From positions 1-64,000 of the forward strand of contig NZ_JBLXEC010000010.1 in NCBI RefSeq assembly GCF_048263515.1: 64,000 nucleotides of DNA, written 5' to 3'. This document shows positions 51,491-60,513 of this stretch, piece after piece. The translations under genes were made by a program, and so were the position numbers. The notes beneath the pieces were generated by a model. It was not told the DNA's origin, did no database searches, and worked only from the letters and a program-made list of their open reading frames with translations. How positions within the stretch are numbered: position 1 is the stretch's first letter; every line of letters starts with the position of its first letter. This stretch comes from Marinovum sp048263515. Lineage in GTDB: Bacteria > Pseudomonadota > Alphaproteobacteria > Rhodobacterales > Rhodobacteraceae.

Positions 51491-51551
51491 GGCTTCTTCT
51501 GTTCACAAATACCCTCGGGGGGCGGCCAAAGGCCGGGGGGCAGAGCCCCCA
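51491..51551. repeat. Dispersed intergenic repeat, family C, copy 3
   Basis: CTTCTTCTGTTCACAAATAC followed by CCTCGGGGGG, a GGCCAAAGGCC mini-hairpin and GGGGGGCAGAGCCCCC. The first 12 bases and the layout match the complement of copy 2, so the two form a large inverted pair. Confidence 0.65.
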
Positions 51552-51559
51552 AATGCCAA

Positions 51560-51581
51560 CGGGAGGGCCTGGACCCTCCCG
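51560..51581 (-). terminator. Probable terminator of the phytase-family esterase gene
   Basis: Eight-pair stem CGGGAGGG/CCCTCCCG with a six-base loop, 28 bases past the minus-strand stop at 51609. Only a weak T-rich tract follows. Confidence 0.6.
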
Positions 51582-51608
51582 CTGCCTGTCACGTACTATG
51601 GTTACGGC

Positions 51609-53771
51609 TTACATTGCCCCGCCGATCGAGAAGAACATGGTCTCGCCGGAATGGTCGTCGACGCCGTCGTTGTCGGTCGAGACGAAGATCTCGCCGTCTT
51701 CGGTGATCGCCAGGCCTTCGACCTTGTCGAGCACGTAGCCGCCGGTCGATGTCAGGTCGGGGATCAGGTCGCGCACCTCCTGCTTGGTCACCACCGGCAG
51801 CGGCCCGCCCAGCGGCGCCGGCTGCATCTCGGACAGGGCGACGCGATAGATCTTCTTGGTCACCGCGCGGTGGTCATGCTGGTTGTCGCGCTCGACGACG
51901 TAGACGTGGTCACCATGGGCCGTGATCTCGGACAGGCCGACCCAGCCGGTGGCCGGCGCCGCCTTTTCGTAATGCACCGCGCCCCAGTCTCCTGTCTGGG
52001 TGTTGTAGGCCACCAGTTTGACGTGATGCGCCGGATCATCCGCCCATTCGCGCTGTACCGCCATCCAGAGGGTGTCGCCGACCTTGGTGATGCCTTCGAA
52101 CCCGAAGCGTTTCTCTACCGCCAGCAGTTCCGGCGGCAGGCCGATCTCCTCGGTGATCTCGCCCGCGGCGTTCACGTGGTAGAGCGCATGCGGGATCAGC
52201 CGGTCGCTGCGCCCTTCAGAGGCCAGCCAGAAGCCGCCTTCGCCATCCAGGGTGATGCCTTCGAGGTCGAGCTTCTGCGCCACGCGCCCAGCGCGGGTGA
52301 CCTGCATCGCCGCGGTGATGCGCGCCGGGGTCTGGGCGGCGTCGATGGTGTAGATCGTCGGCTGGTAGCCGTAGAAGCTGTCGTTGACGGCGTAGATCGT
52401 CTTGCCTTCGCCTGCCACCATGCCGGAGATCGCGCCCCAGCCGGTGAGCGGCGCGAGCCCTTCCGAAGTCAGATGCGGATAGCGCGCCGGGGCGTCCTGG
52501 TATTCGAACAGCATCACATGCGCCCGCGCGCCGCCATCCTCGATCAGGTCGCTTTCATTGGCCGAGATCAGCAGGTTGCGCTCTGGGATCACCACATAGC
52601 CTTCGGGCCCGACGCCGGAGGGCAGCAACTGCCTGAGCACCGGGGCCGCCGGGTCGGTCACGTCGTAGACCCCCACGACCGAGGCGCGCTCGGCGCCGAC
52701 GAAGACATAGGGCGTGCCGTCGAAGGTGCCGAAGGTCACCGACTCGGGCTCGACGCCCTTGGCGTCCGAGCGTTTGTCCGGGTAGTGGCCGATCTGGATG
52801 ATTGCCTGCTCGAAGGAGGTGCCGCTGTCATAGACCACGCTGCCGTCCTTGTGAAAGATCGTCCAGCCGCGCGAGCCGCCTTCGTAATCGCCTTCATTGG
52901 CGGTGGCAAAGTGGTCGGCGTCGATCCAGGCCACCGCGTCGGGTTCGCGTTTGCGGGCTTTCTGGCTCTCGGTGAAGATCAGCGCGCCGCGTTCGTCGGT
53001 GGCGTCGATGCCGTCGAGGTCGACCGCGCCGGCGGAGAAGTGGTTCAGGATCTCGCCCACACGCGACACCACGACGATGTGGTTGTTTTCCTGCAGCGTC
53101 ACCACGATCTCGCCTGCGGCATTGATCGAGACATATTCCGGCTCGGGGTCGCTGCCGGCGATCTCGGCCAGGCCGGTCAGGTCGACATTGCGCATCGAGG
53201 CGCAATCGAGGCCGCCCTCGGTGACATCGACCAGCGCCAGGGTGCCGGCGGGCAGTTGCGGGATCACGCCGCCGTTCAGGTCTTCGTCACGCTCGTTCTC
53301 GATCGCCACGGCGATGAAGGAGCCGTCCTGCGCCTTGGCGATGCTGTCGGGCTGGCCGCCGAGATCGCAGGTCGCCAGGTCCTTGCCGCTGGCGGTGTCG
53401 ATGGCGCGCAGCAGGCCCGAAGGCGCGGTGTAGCTTTCCGAGGTATTCACGCCGACATAGGCGGTGGTGCCGATCACCGCCACCGAGGTGGGCTCGCCGC
53501 CGACCGGGATATTGCCCAGCAGGCGTGGTGCGGCAGGTTCGGTGATGTCGATCAGCCCGATTACCTCGAGCGGGCTGTCGGTATAGACCAGCGTCATGCC
53601 GTCTTCGGTGACGTCGATGATCTCGGGCGAGCTTTCGCGGCTGGTGTCCTCGCCCTCGGCCATGTTGGCAATCACCGGGAAAGAGGCGATGCGGTTGAAG
53701 TTCATCTCTGCCATGGCCGACCCGGCGGTCAGCGCAAGGACGGAGGTCAGGCAGATGGTGCGAAAGCCCAT
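51609..53771 (-). CDS. Secreted beta-propeller protein with esterase-like phytase domain
   Basis: A 720-residue exported protein (signal peptide 1-21, cleavage near SAMAEM). The N-terminal half (about 25-400) is a beta-propeller of YVTN-like repeats (GGEPTSVAVIGTTAYVGV, GTPYVFVGAERASVVGVYDV). The C-terminal half (about 430-710) resembles the esterase-like activity of phytase family, with DLEGITLDGEGGFWLASEGR and DKVEGLAITEDGEIFVSTDN as repeated EGI/L-type calcium-site motifs. AAAGGAG precedes the ATG at 53771. A phosphatase or phosphoesterase role outside the cytoplasm is possible; the domain name does not prove phytase activity. Confidence 0.85.
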   Translation of the reverse strand: MGFRTICLTSVLALTAGSAMAEMNFNRIASFPVIANMAEGEDTSRESSPEIIDVTEDGMTLVYTDSPLEVIGLIDITEPAAPRLLGNIPVGGEPTSVAVIGTTAYVGVNTSESYTAPSGLLRAIDTASGKDLATCDLGGQPDSIAKAQDGSFIAVAIENERDEDLNGGVIPQLPAGTLALVDVTEGGLDCASMRNVDLTGLAEIAGSDPEPEYVSINAAGEIVVTLQENNHIVVVSRVGEILNHFSAGAVDLDGIDATDERGALIFTESQKARKREPDAVAWIDADHFATANEGDYEGGSRGWTIFHKDGSVVYDSGTSFEQAIIQIGHYPDKRSDAKGVEPESVTFGTFDGTPYVFVGAERASVVGVYDVTDPAAPVLRQLLPSGVGPEGYVVIPERNLLISANESDLIEDGGARAHVMLFEYQDAPARYPHLTSEGLAPLTGWGAISGMVAGEGKTIYAVNDSFYGYQPTIYTIDAAQTPARITAAMQVTRAGRVAQKLDLEGITLDGEGGFWLASEGRSDRLIPHALYHVNAAGEITEEIGLPPELLAVEKRFGFEGITKVGDTLWMAVQREWADDPAHHVKLVAYNTQTGDWGAVHYEKAAPATGWVGLSEITAHGDHVYVVERDNQHDHRAVTKKIYRVALSEMQPAPLGGPLPVVTKQEVRDLIPDLTSTGGYVLDKVEGLAITEDGEIFVSTDNDGVDDHSGETMFFSIGGAM

Positions 53772-53940
53772 GAGGCGTCTCCTTTGGTGAAGCTGTCGGG
53801 CTCTCCTGCGCCGGGGATGTAACGCTGGCATGACGGGCGGGCGACACCTTGGTGACATGGGTCACGCAGCCGGCGCATAGCCGCCAGACAGCCACGTCAC
53901 ATGTATTGACCTTCCTCGATTGTGGAGGCTAACTGCCGCC

Positions 53941-54858
53941 ATGCAACTCAGCCGCGGCATCGCGCTCAAAACCTCTGCACTCGCCCTTTTCACCATCATG
54001 GCCGTCCTCATCAAGGCGACGTCGGATGTGGTGCCGCCTGGCGAAGCGGTGTTCTTTCGCTCGGCGTTTTCGATCCCGGTGATTCTGGTCTGGCTGATCG
54101 CGCGGCGCGAGCTCAAGACCGGGCTGCGCACTGCCAATGTCATGGGCCATGTCTGGCGCGGGGTGATCGGGGTGTCCTCGATGGGGCTGGGCTTTGCCGC
54201 CCTGGGGATGCTGCCGCTGCCCGAGGTGACGGCGATCGGCTTTGCCGCGCCGCTGATCACGGTGATCCTGGCAGCGGTGCTGCTGGGCGAGAAGGTGCGG
54301 CTGTTCCGGCTGAGCGCGGTGACCATCGGGCTGGTCGGCGTGACGATCATCCTCTGGCCGCAGCTCAACTTCGACGGCACGGCGGACCGGGTGGCCACCA
54401 TCGGCGCGATCATCGCGCTGATGTCGGCCGGGTTGCGGTCGCTGGCGCAGGTGCATATCCGGCGGCTGGTGCAGACCGAGGATGCGGCGGCGGTGGTGTT
54501 CTACTTCATGCTCACGGCTTCGGCGTTTTCGCTGCTGACCCTGCCGTTTGGCTGGACCCTGCCCAGCCCGACCGAGACTGCCATGCTGATCGGCGCCGGG
54601 GTGATCGGCGGGGTGGCGCAGATCCTGGTGACCTCGGCCTATCGCTTTGCCCCGGCCTCGGTGCTGGCGCCCTTCGATTACACCCAGATGCTGTTTGCCA
54701 TCGCGGCGGGCTATGTGCTTTTTGCCGAGGTGCCGACGTCGGCGACGATCTGGGGCTCGCTGGTGGTGATCGCGGCGGGTGTGCTGATCATCTACCGCGA
54801 GCGCCAGCTCGGGCTCGAGCGCGGCAAGGCCCGCTCGAAGATGGGGCACATGGGCTGA
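53941..54858 (+). CDS. DMT-superfamily transporter (EamA domains)
   Basis: A 305-residue inner-membrane protein with two EamA repeats and ten predicted transmembrane segments (first repeat about 5-135, second 150-290; FAAPLITVILAAVLLGEKV and FDYTQMLFAIAAGYVLFAEVP are the typical repeat ends). Such proteins export small metabolites or amino acids. The ATG at 53941 is preferred over the upstream in-frame ATG at 53920. It is divergent from the propeller gene and followed by family A and D repeats. Confidence 0.9.
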   Translation: MQLSRGIALKTSALALFTIMAVLIKATSDVVPPGEAVFFRSAFSIPVILVWLIARRELKTGLRTANVMGHVWRGVIGVSSMGLGFAALGMLPLPEVTAIGFAAPLITVILAAVLLGEKVRLFRLSAVTIGLVGVTIILWPQLNFDGTADRVATIGAIIALMSAGLRSLAQVHIRRLVQTEDAAAVVFYFMLTASAFSLLTLPFGWTLPSPTETAMLIGAGVIGGVAQILVTSAYRFAPASVLAPFDYTQMLFAIAAGYVLFAEVPTSATIWGSLVVIAAGVLIIYRERQLGLERGKARSKMGHMG

Positions 54859-54871
54859 TGCCAGGCGCGCG

Positions 54872-54935
54872 CGTCCCGGACTTGATCCGGGACCTCTTCG
54901 ACCCTTGAGGAGAGGCCCCGGATCAAGTCCGGGGC
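54872..54935. repeat. Dispersed double palindrome, family A, copy 4
   Basis: Arms GTCCCGGACTTGATCCGGGA at 54872 and CCCCGGATCAAGTCCGGGGC ending at 54935. The second arm has C and G in place of the outer T and A, with both sides changed, so the hairpin is kept. Confidence 0.8.
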
Positions 54936-54967
54936 GGGTATCGCTCTTCGTCTGGGCCTCAGCGAAA

Positions 54968-55110
54968 GCCGCGCCATCGCCGACCCGCGGGGTGGCGATC
55001 CGACGGCAGATCGGCAGCGCTTTATCCCAGCCAAATCCGGAGAAGGCCCGAGCGAAGCGCCCAGCTCAGCCAAATCGCCGCCCCGGGGGGCGGGTCGGCG
55101 ATGGCGCGGC
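54968..55110. repeat. Perfect 21-base inverted repeat flanking a 101-base spacer (family D)
   Basis: GCCGCGCCATCGCCGACCCG (54968-54987, plus one further base) reappears as its exact reverse complement at 55090-55110. The spacer contains two CAGCCAAAT words and GC-rich hairpins. There is no gene in this 400-base region (54859-55261). Confidence 0.7.
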
Positions 55111-55261
55111 GGCCTGCGGCCTTGATTCCGCGCCTGGGGGATTGGGCTCGACGTGGTTTCGGGGTTGGTTCGGCGCAGGTGATGTCTGCAGCATGACGTT
55201 TCAGTTGCAGCCTGAGGTCTTGCTCCATGAGGCCCCGCATCTGGTCCTGGGCGCCCCCCCC

Positions 55262-56179
55262 TCAGCCGTGACCGTAAAGCTCGGCATCTTTCGGACAGCG
55301 CGCCTCGTGCTCGAACTCCAGGCTGGAATGGCCGATGTCAAAGCGCTCGGCCAGCCGCGCCTTGATCTCGGCCTTGATCTCCTCGACCCGGGTCCAGCCC
55401 TCGGGCGTCAGCACCACGTGGCAATCGAGCGCCGCCTCGTTCTCCTGCATCTGCCAGAGATGCACATGGTGCACATCCTCGACCCCATCCGTGGCGCGCA
55501 GGGTGGCGATCACCTCGGCATTGTCGATCTCGGGCGGGCTGCCCAGCATCAGGGTGCGGATCGGGCCGCCGATCTCGGTCAGGGCGAGATAGAGGATGTA
55601 GAGCGCGATGCCGATGGTGATCGCCGGATCGACCCAGCGCAGGTCATAGAGCAGGATCAGCGTGCCGCCGATGATCACCGCCACCGAGGCCAGCGCATCG
55701 GACAGGTTGTGCAGAAACAGCGCGCGGATGTTGACGCTGTCCTTCTGCATCGACCAGGTGAGCGCCGCGGTCAGCGCGTCGATCACCAGCGCCACAGCGC
55801 CCAGGATCACCACGGTCCAGCCCGCCACCGCCGGCGGTTCGATCAGCCGCAGGCCGCCTTCGTAGATCAGGTAGACCCCCACGAGGATCAGCGTGGTATA
55901 GTTGATCAGCGCCGCCACCACCTCGATCCGGCCATAGCCGAAGGTCATGCGCGCATCCGCCGGCCGCCGGGCGATCTTGCGCGCGACGAAAGCGATGACC
56001 AGCGAGGCCATGTCCGACAGGTTGTGCAGCGCATCGGCAATCAGCGCGAGGCTGCCGGAGAAGATGCCGCCGAGGATCTGCGCCACGGTCAGCGCCGCAT
56101 TGGCCCAGATCGCGATGGCTACCCGGCGGTCGCCGGACTGCGGATCGAGATGCGCGTGGCCGTGGTGATCATGCGGCAT
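55262..56179 (-). CDS. Cation diffusion facilitator, zinc transporter
   Basis: A 305-residue CDF protein with a His-rich N-terminus (MPHDHHGHAHLD), six predicted transmembrane segments, and HxxxD metal sites in TM2 (His52, Asp56 in ADALHNLSD) and TM5 (LFLHNLSDALAS), the HD-HD pattern of zinc exporters. The C-terminal cytoplasmic domain (about 215-305) includes VEDVHHVHLWQMQE. It exports Zn(II), perhaps Co(II), by proton antiport. GGGAGG precedes the ATG at 56179. Nothing nearby suggests a metal regulator. Confidence 0.92.
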   Translation of the reverse strand: MPHDHHGHAHLDPQSGDRRVAIAIWANAALTVAQILGGIFSGSLALIADALHNLSDMASLVIAFVARKIARRPADARMTFGYGRIEVVAALINYTTLILVGVYLIYEGGLRLIEPPAVAGWTVVILGAVALVIDALTAALTWSMQKDSVNIRALFLHNLSDALASVAVIIGGTLILLYDLRWVDPAITIGIALYILYLALTEIGGPIRTLMLGSPPEIDNAEVIATLRATDGVEDVHHVHLWQMQENEAALDCHVVLTPEGWTRVEEIKAEIKARLAERFDIGHSSLEFEHEARCPKDAELYGHG

Positions 56180-56242
56180 GGATGCCTCCCCGTGAAACGT
56201 TCCTGCCACAGGAGCTAAGTCCAGCACGGGAAGGTCAAGACG

Positions 56243-56276
56243 AAAATGGCCGACACCCTCGGAGGGTGCCGGCCAT
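56243..56276 (-). terminator. Intrinsic terminator of the HU gene
   Basis: GC-rich stem GGCCGACACCCTC/GGAGGGTGCCGGCC (56248-56260 with 56261-56274, one mismatch and a tight loop), followed on the minus strand by ATTTTCG. It lies about 40 bases after the HU stop codon at 56316. Confidence 0.8.
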
Positions 56277-56315
56277 GACGATCTCTGCCGAGGGCGCATC
56301 CCGCGCCCCAAGGGA

Positions 56316-56606
56316 TCACTCGTCGTTGGCGCTGTCTTTCAGAGCCTTGGCGATGGTCACCTTGACGACCTTGTCCGCCTCTTTCTGGAACTGCTCGCCG
56401 GTGGCGGGGTTGCGCACCATCCGCGCGGGGCGCTCTTTCAGATAGAACTTGCCGACGCCCGGCAGGGTCACCGCGCCGCCGCCAGCGACTTCGCGCGTAA
56501 TGATGTTGCACACCGCGTCAAGCGCCGCGGTGGCGGCTTTCTTGTCGGTGTCGAGTTCTTCTGCCAGAGCCGCAACGAGCTGGGTCTTGGTCAACGGTTT
56601 TGCCAT
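56316..56606 (-). CDS. HU-family DNA-binding protein
   Basis: A 96-residue histone-like protein: MAKPLTKTQLVAALAEEL at the start, central GVGKFYLKERPARMVRNPAT with the Pro of the DNA-intercalating beta arm (RNPATGE), and the helical C-terminus VKVTIAKALKD. It binds and bends DNA as a dimer. The N-terminal 4 residues and C-terminal 6 are slightly longer than E. coli HU. A candidate promoter lies about 50 bases upstream and a terminator follows. Confidence 0.94.
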   Translation of the reverse strand: MAKPLTKTQLVAALAEELDTDKKAATAALDAVCNIITREVAGGGAVTLPGVGKFYLKERPARMVRNPATGEQFQKEADKVVKVTIAKALKDSANDE

Positions 56607-56653
56607 TTTCTGGTCTCCTTCAGTCTGCCCAGCACTTGGGCCTCATCGGTCAC

Positions 56654-56682
56654 ATTAAACGTCATGTTGCGGGAGGACACAA
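56654..56682 (-). promoter_or_regulatory. Candidate promoter of the HU gene
   Basis: Minus-strand TTGTGT (complement of 56677-56682) and TTTAAT (complement of 56654-56659), 17 bases apart, about 48 bases before the ATG at 56606. The match to the sigma70 consensus is moderate. Confidence 0.45.
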
Positions 56683-56737
56683 CGATTAGTGGCGCCTCGG
56701 GCCTTAAAAATATAGGCTTGGGCCGCTTTACCCGACG

Positions 56738-58195
56738 TCACAGGAAGGCAGTTTCGTCAAATGCGCGCAATTTCCGGCTGTGGATCCGCTCCAGCGGCAT
56801 TTCTCGCAGCCGTTCCATCGCCCGGATTCCGATGCGCAGATGGCGCGCGACCTGGGTCTGATAGAAGGCGCTGGCCATGCCGGGCAGCTTCAATTCACCG
56901 TGCAGCGGCTTGTCGGAAACGCAGAGCAGCGTGCCGTAGGGCACCCGGAAGCGAAAGCCGTTGGCGGCAATCGTCGCGCTCTCCATGTCGAGCGCCACGG
57001 CACGCGACTGGCTGAGCCGCTGCACTGGGCCCTCCTGGTCGCGCAGCTCCCAGTTGCGATTGTCGACGCTGGCCACGGTGCCGGTCCGCATGATCCGCTT
57101 GAGGTCATAGCCCTTGAGCTGGGTCTCCTCGGCCACCGCTTCCTCGAGCGCGATCTGGATCTCGGCCAGCGCCGGGATCGGCACCCAGACCGGCAGATCG
57201 TCGTCCAGTACCCGGTCCTCGCGCAGATAGGCATGCGCCAGCACGAAATCGCCCAACGCCTGGGTGTTTCGCAGCCCGGCGCAATGGCCCACCATCAGCC
57301 AGGCATGTGGCCGCAGCACGGCGATGTGGTCGGTGGCGGTCTTGGCGTTCGACGGGCCGACGCCGATGTTGACCAGGGTGATCCCGGCATCGCCCGGCCG
57401 CTTGAGGTGATAGGTCGGCATCTGCGGCTGCTTCAGCGTCGGCGGGATTTCCTGATCGGCGGCGGTGATCTCGACATTGCCGGTCGAGACAAAGCTGGTG
57501 TAGCCGCTGTCGGGATCGGCCAGCATGGCCCGGGCATAGGCCTCGAACTCGCTGACGTAGAACTGGTAGTTGGTGAACAGAACGAAGTTCTGGAAATGGC
57601 TCGGATCGGTGGCGGTGTAATGCGACAGCCGCGCCAGCGAATAATCGATGCGCTGCGCGGTGAAGGGCGCCAGCGGCGCCGGGCCGTCGGGGCCGGGCAC
57701 ATGGGTTCCGTTGACGATATCGTCGTTGGTGGTGCTGAGGTCGGGCACGTCAAAGACATCGCGCAGGATGAACTCTGCCGCGCCCTCCTGCGGCACGGTC
57801 ACATCGGTCTGGGCGGCGACGGCGAAATGCACCGGGATCGGCGTGTCCGACACCCCGACCGAGACCGGCACGCCGTGGTTCTCCATCAGCAGGCGGATCT
57901 GCTGCTTGAGATAGCGCCGGAACAGCCGCGGCTGGGTCACGGTGGTGGCATGGGTGCCGGGCGCCGAGACATGGCCAAAGCTCAGCCGGCTGTCGACATG
58001 GGCAAAGCTGGTCGTGGTGATGCGGATCTCGGGGTAATAGGCGCGAAACCGGGTGGCGGGCTGGCCCTCGACCATCGCCTTGCGAAAGGCATCTGCAAGA
58101 AAGGCGGTGGATTTCTCGTAGAGCAGGCAGAGCTGGTCAACCGCCTTGTCGGCATCGGTAAAGAACGCCTCGCGCGGAAGCTCCGGCGTCTGCAT
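56738..58195 (-). CDS. amn: AMP nucleosidase
   Basis: A 485-residue protein, close to the 484 residues of E. coli Amn, which splits AMP into adenine and ribose 5-phosphate. The N-terminal regulatory domain (about 1-170) is followed by the phosphorylase-like catalytic domain: ITLVNIGVGPSNAKTATDHIA, WLMVGHCAGLRNTQALGDFV and VALDMESATIAANGFRFRVP with its purine/ribose-site MES. Alternative in-frame starts at 58222 and 58258 exist; 58195 fits family length best but has only a weak ribosome site. It is divergent from the VOC gene. Confidence 0.93.
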   Translation of the reverse strand: MQTPELPREAFFTDADKAVDQLCLLYEKSTAFLADAFRKAMVEGQPATRFRAYYPEIRITTTSFAHVDSRLSFGHVSAPGTHATTVTQPRLFRRYLKQQIRLLMENHGVPVSVGVSDTPIPVHFAVAAQTDVTVPQEGAAEFILRDVFDVPDLSTTNDDIVNGTHVPGPDGPAPLAPFTAQRIDYSLARLSHYTATDPSHFQNFVLFTNYQFYVSEFEAYARAMLADPDSGYTSFVSTGNVEITAADQEIPPTLKQPQMPTYHLKRPGDAGITLVNIGVGPSNAKTATDHIAVLRPHAWLMVGHCAGLRNTQALGDFVLAHAYLREDRVLDDDLPVWVPIPALAEIQIALEEAVAEETQLKGYDLKRIMRTGTVASVDNRNWELRDQEGPVQRLSQSRAVALDMESATIAANGFRFRVPYGTLLCVSDKPLHGELKLPGMASAFYQTQVARHLRIGIRAMERLREMPLERIHSRKLRAFDETAFL

Positions 58196-58313
58196 CGCCC
58201 TGTTTCTGTCGCTGCCTGCCATGCCCGGTCCATCCTTTGCCCTTGTTGGCGCTGACATTGACTTAGGCCGCGGGGGACTTCAACCATGGCCGCGCAACAA
58301 GGAGCGTGGCGTC

Positions 58314-58733
58314 ATGGATTACGACAGCGTCTCTGCCGAGGACTTCGGCGCCGGGCTGCGCGGGCTGGGGATCAACTTCCTTGTGCGCGACGTGCGCCGC
58401 ACGGCCGCGTTTCTCGAGACGGTCTTCGAAATGAAAGCGCACCGGCTGTCGGGTGATTTCGCCATCATGGTCTACGGCGCTCAGGTCTTTCAGCTGCATG
58501 CCGACGGCACCTATGCTGGTCACCCGCTGCAGACGATGCTGCCGGAAAGCCCGCCGCGGGGGCTGGGCGTCGAGATCAGGCTGTATGACAGCGATCCCGA
58601 TGATGCGGCCCGTCGCGCCGAGCCCGCCAGCGGCATGGTGCTGGCCCCACCGGCCGACAAGCCGCACGGGCTGCGAGAGGTCTTCATCCTCGATCCCGAC
58701 GGCTATTGCTGGGTGGCCTCTCGGCCGAAGTGA
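58314..58733 (+). CDS. VOC (glyoxalase/bleomycin-resistance fold) family protein
   Basis: A 139-residue protein with one pair of beta-alpha-beta-beta-beta modules: GINFLVRDVRRTAAFLETVF near 20, FQLHADGTYAGH with a metal-ligand-like His, and the C-terminal LREVFILDPDGYCWVA. Members act as dioxygenases, isomerases or resistance proteins; no substrate can be assigned. AAGGAG precedes the ATG at 58314, and the longer upstream frame has no domain match. Confidence 0.88.
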   Translation: MDYDSVSAEDFGAGLRGLGINFLVRDVRRTAAFLETVFEMKAHRLSGDFAIMVYGAQVFQLHADGTYAGHPLQTMLPESPPRGLGVEIRLYDSDPDDAARRAEPASGMVLAPPADKPHGLREVFILDPDGYCWVASRPK

Positions 58734-58758
58734 CCCTGCGAGGAATTCCTCGCACCGC

Positions 58759-58825
58759 CGTCCCGGACCTGATCCGGGACCTCATGCCCGGCGTCCCTCG
58801 GGAGGCCCCGGATCAGGTCCGGGGC
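58759..58825. repeat. Dispersed double palindrome, family A, copy 5
   Basis: Arms CGTCCCGGACCTGATCCGGG at 58759 and CCCCGGATCAGGTCCGGGGC ending at 58825. The central T:A position of the other copies is C:G here in both arms, an apparently compensatory change. It lies between the VOC and PLP-decarboxylase genes. Confidence 0.8.
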
Positions 58826-58880
58826 GGTCGGCCTCGAGGGCTGGACGGTACACTCGAGAGAGAGCCGCCCCCCAGACCTT

Positions 58881-60305
58881 TCAGCCCTCTCGCACCCCGC
58901 GCCAGGCCGAGATGATCTCCTCTGCCACAAGGTCGGCATGTTCCGCCCGGGTGGCATAGCCCGACACCGAGACGCGGATGATCTGCCGACCGCGCCAGGC
59001 ACCGTGCGAGGGATAGACCCGGGCCTGCGCCTGCACCTGTTTCAGCACCGCCTCGGTCAGCCGGTCGCCCTCGGGCCCGTCGCCGCAGCAGATCGCGACC
59101 TGGTTGAATACCACGTCGTTGAGCACCGTCAGCCCCGGTTCCGCCGCCACCGCCGTGGCGATCCGCCTTGCCAGCCGATGATGCCGCAGGATCAGCTCGG
59201 CGACGCCGGAGCGGCCCAGGTGCCGCAGGATGGCATAGCTCGGCACGCCGCGCGCCCGGCGCGAGAGTTCCGGCGTGCTGTCCGAGGGCTCCCATTCGGC
59301 GTTCTGTGCCGGCAGATAGGCGCCCCGCGCCGACATCGCCGCCACCAGCATGGCGCGGTCGCGCACCAGCACCACGCCGGCGTCGAAAGGCGCGCTCAGC
59401 CCCTTGTGCAGGTCCACCGCCCAGCTGTCGGCCCGCGCCACGCCGGCGCAGAGATGCGCCAGCTCGGGCACTGCCGTCGCCCAAAGGCCGAAGGCGCCGT
59501 CGACATGCACCCAGCCGCCGCGGTCGTGGACCTGCGAAATCAGCGCCTCGAAGGGGTCAAAGGCGCCGGTGTTGATCTGACCGGCCTGAAGGATGACCAG
59601 CGGCGGCGCCTCGCAGCGCGCCAGCTTGTCGGCGAAATCCGCGGGGTCGATGCGGCCCTGCTCATCGGTTGCCACCCTCTGCGCCCGCCCGGCGCCCAGC
59701 CCGGAATAGCGCAGCGCCGCGGTTACCGCCGAATGCGCGTCGGCGCCGATCAGCACCGGGATCGCCGGCGCGCCGATCAGCCCGTCCTGTTCTACATCCC
59801 ATCCCTGCGCCGCCAGCAGCGCATGCCGCGCCGCCAGCACCGCCGAGAAATTCGCCGCGCTGGCGCCGGTGACCAGCCCGGCGCCGGTACCCTCCGGCAG
59901 GCCGAAGAGCTCGACCAGCCAGTCGCAGAGCGTGCGCTCCATGCCGGTGATCGCCGGTGTCTCGGTCGAGGAGCCGGCGTTCTGGCCCCAGGCCGACACC
60001 AGGGCATCCGCCGCCACCCCCACCGGGTGGGAGCCGCCAAGCACGTAGCCGAAGAACCCCGGCGCCGTCATGGCATGCAGCGCGCCCTCGGCGGCTGCGG
60101 TGATCTCGGTGATCACCTGCGGCGCCTGCTCGCCATGGTCGCTCAGCGGCAGCCGGAACCGGGCCACGGCCTCATCGAGGCCGACGCTCGGGCGGGCCGG
60201 GTGGTGCGAGACGTTGGAGCGATAGGCCAGGGCGGCCGAATAGGCCGTGGCAAGCGCCGCCCGCTCTTCGACGGTCAGGCCCGTGGAAAGCTGTGTCATC
60301 CTCAT
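58881..60305 (-). CDS. PLP-dependent group II decarboxylase-like protein
   Basis: A 474-residue fold-type I PLP enzyme of the group II amino acid decarboxylase family (aromatic-L-amino-acid, glutamate and diaminobutyrate decarboxylases). HAMTAPGFFGYVLGGSHPVG is the conserved substrate-binding region, GLVTGASAANFSAVLAARH the PLP phosphate region, and DLHKGLSAPFD holds the Schiff-base Lys; WVHVDGAFGLW contains the PLP-ring Asp. The substrate is unknown. The ATG at 60305 is chosen over a TTG at 60311. No clear operon partner. Confidence 0.88.
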   Translation of the reverse strand: MRMTQLSTGLTVEERAALATAYSAALAYRSNVSHHPARPSVGLDEAVARFRLPLSDHGEQAPQVITEITAAAEGALHAMTAPGFFGYVLGGSHPVGVAADALVSAWGQNAGSSTETPAITGMERTLCDWLVELFGLPEGTGAGLVTGASAANFSAVLAARHALLAAQGWDVEQDGLIGAPAIPVLIGADAHSAVTAALRYSGLGAGRAQRVATDEQGRIDPADFADKLARCEAPPLVILQAGQINTGAFDPFEALISQVHDRGGWVHVDGAFGLWATAVPELAHLCAGVARADSWAVDLHKGLSAPFDAGVVLVRDRAMLVAAMSARGAYLPAQNAEWEPSDSTPELSRRARGVPSYAILRHLGRSGVAELILRHHRLARRIATAVAAEPGLTVLNDVVFNQVAICCGDGPEGDRLTEAVLKQVQAQARVYPSHGAWRGRQIIRVSVSGYATRAEHADLVAEEIISAWRGVREG

Positions 60306-60513
60306 GTCCAAGTCTCGCGTCCCTCGTGAATCAGGGGAATGGCCCCTTCAGACCAGCAAAACCTAACGCGGGTGCCTCGCCGGATAGGTTGATATGGCGC
60401 ACACTTGGTAACGTTTTTAACGGGGAATGAGGAAATAAATTGCCCCGTGAAAGCGCTTTGGGCAACCTATGCAAAGGGGCGCGGTCGGCACTGACGTGGC
60501 GGCAGATCTCCGG

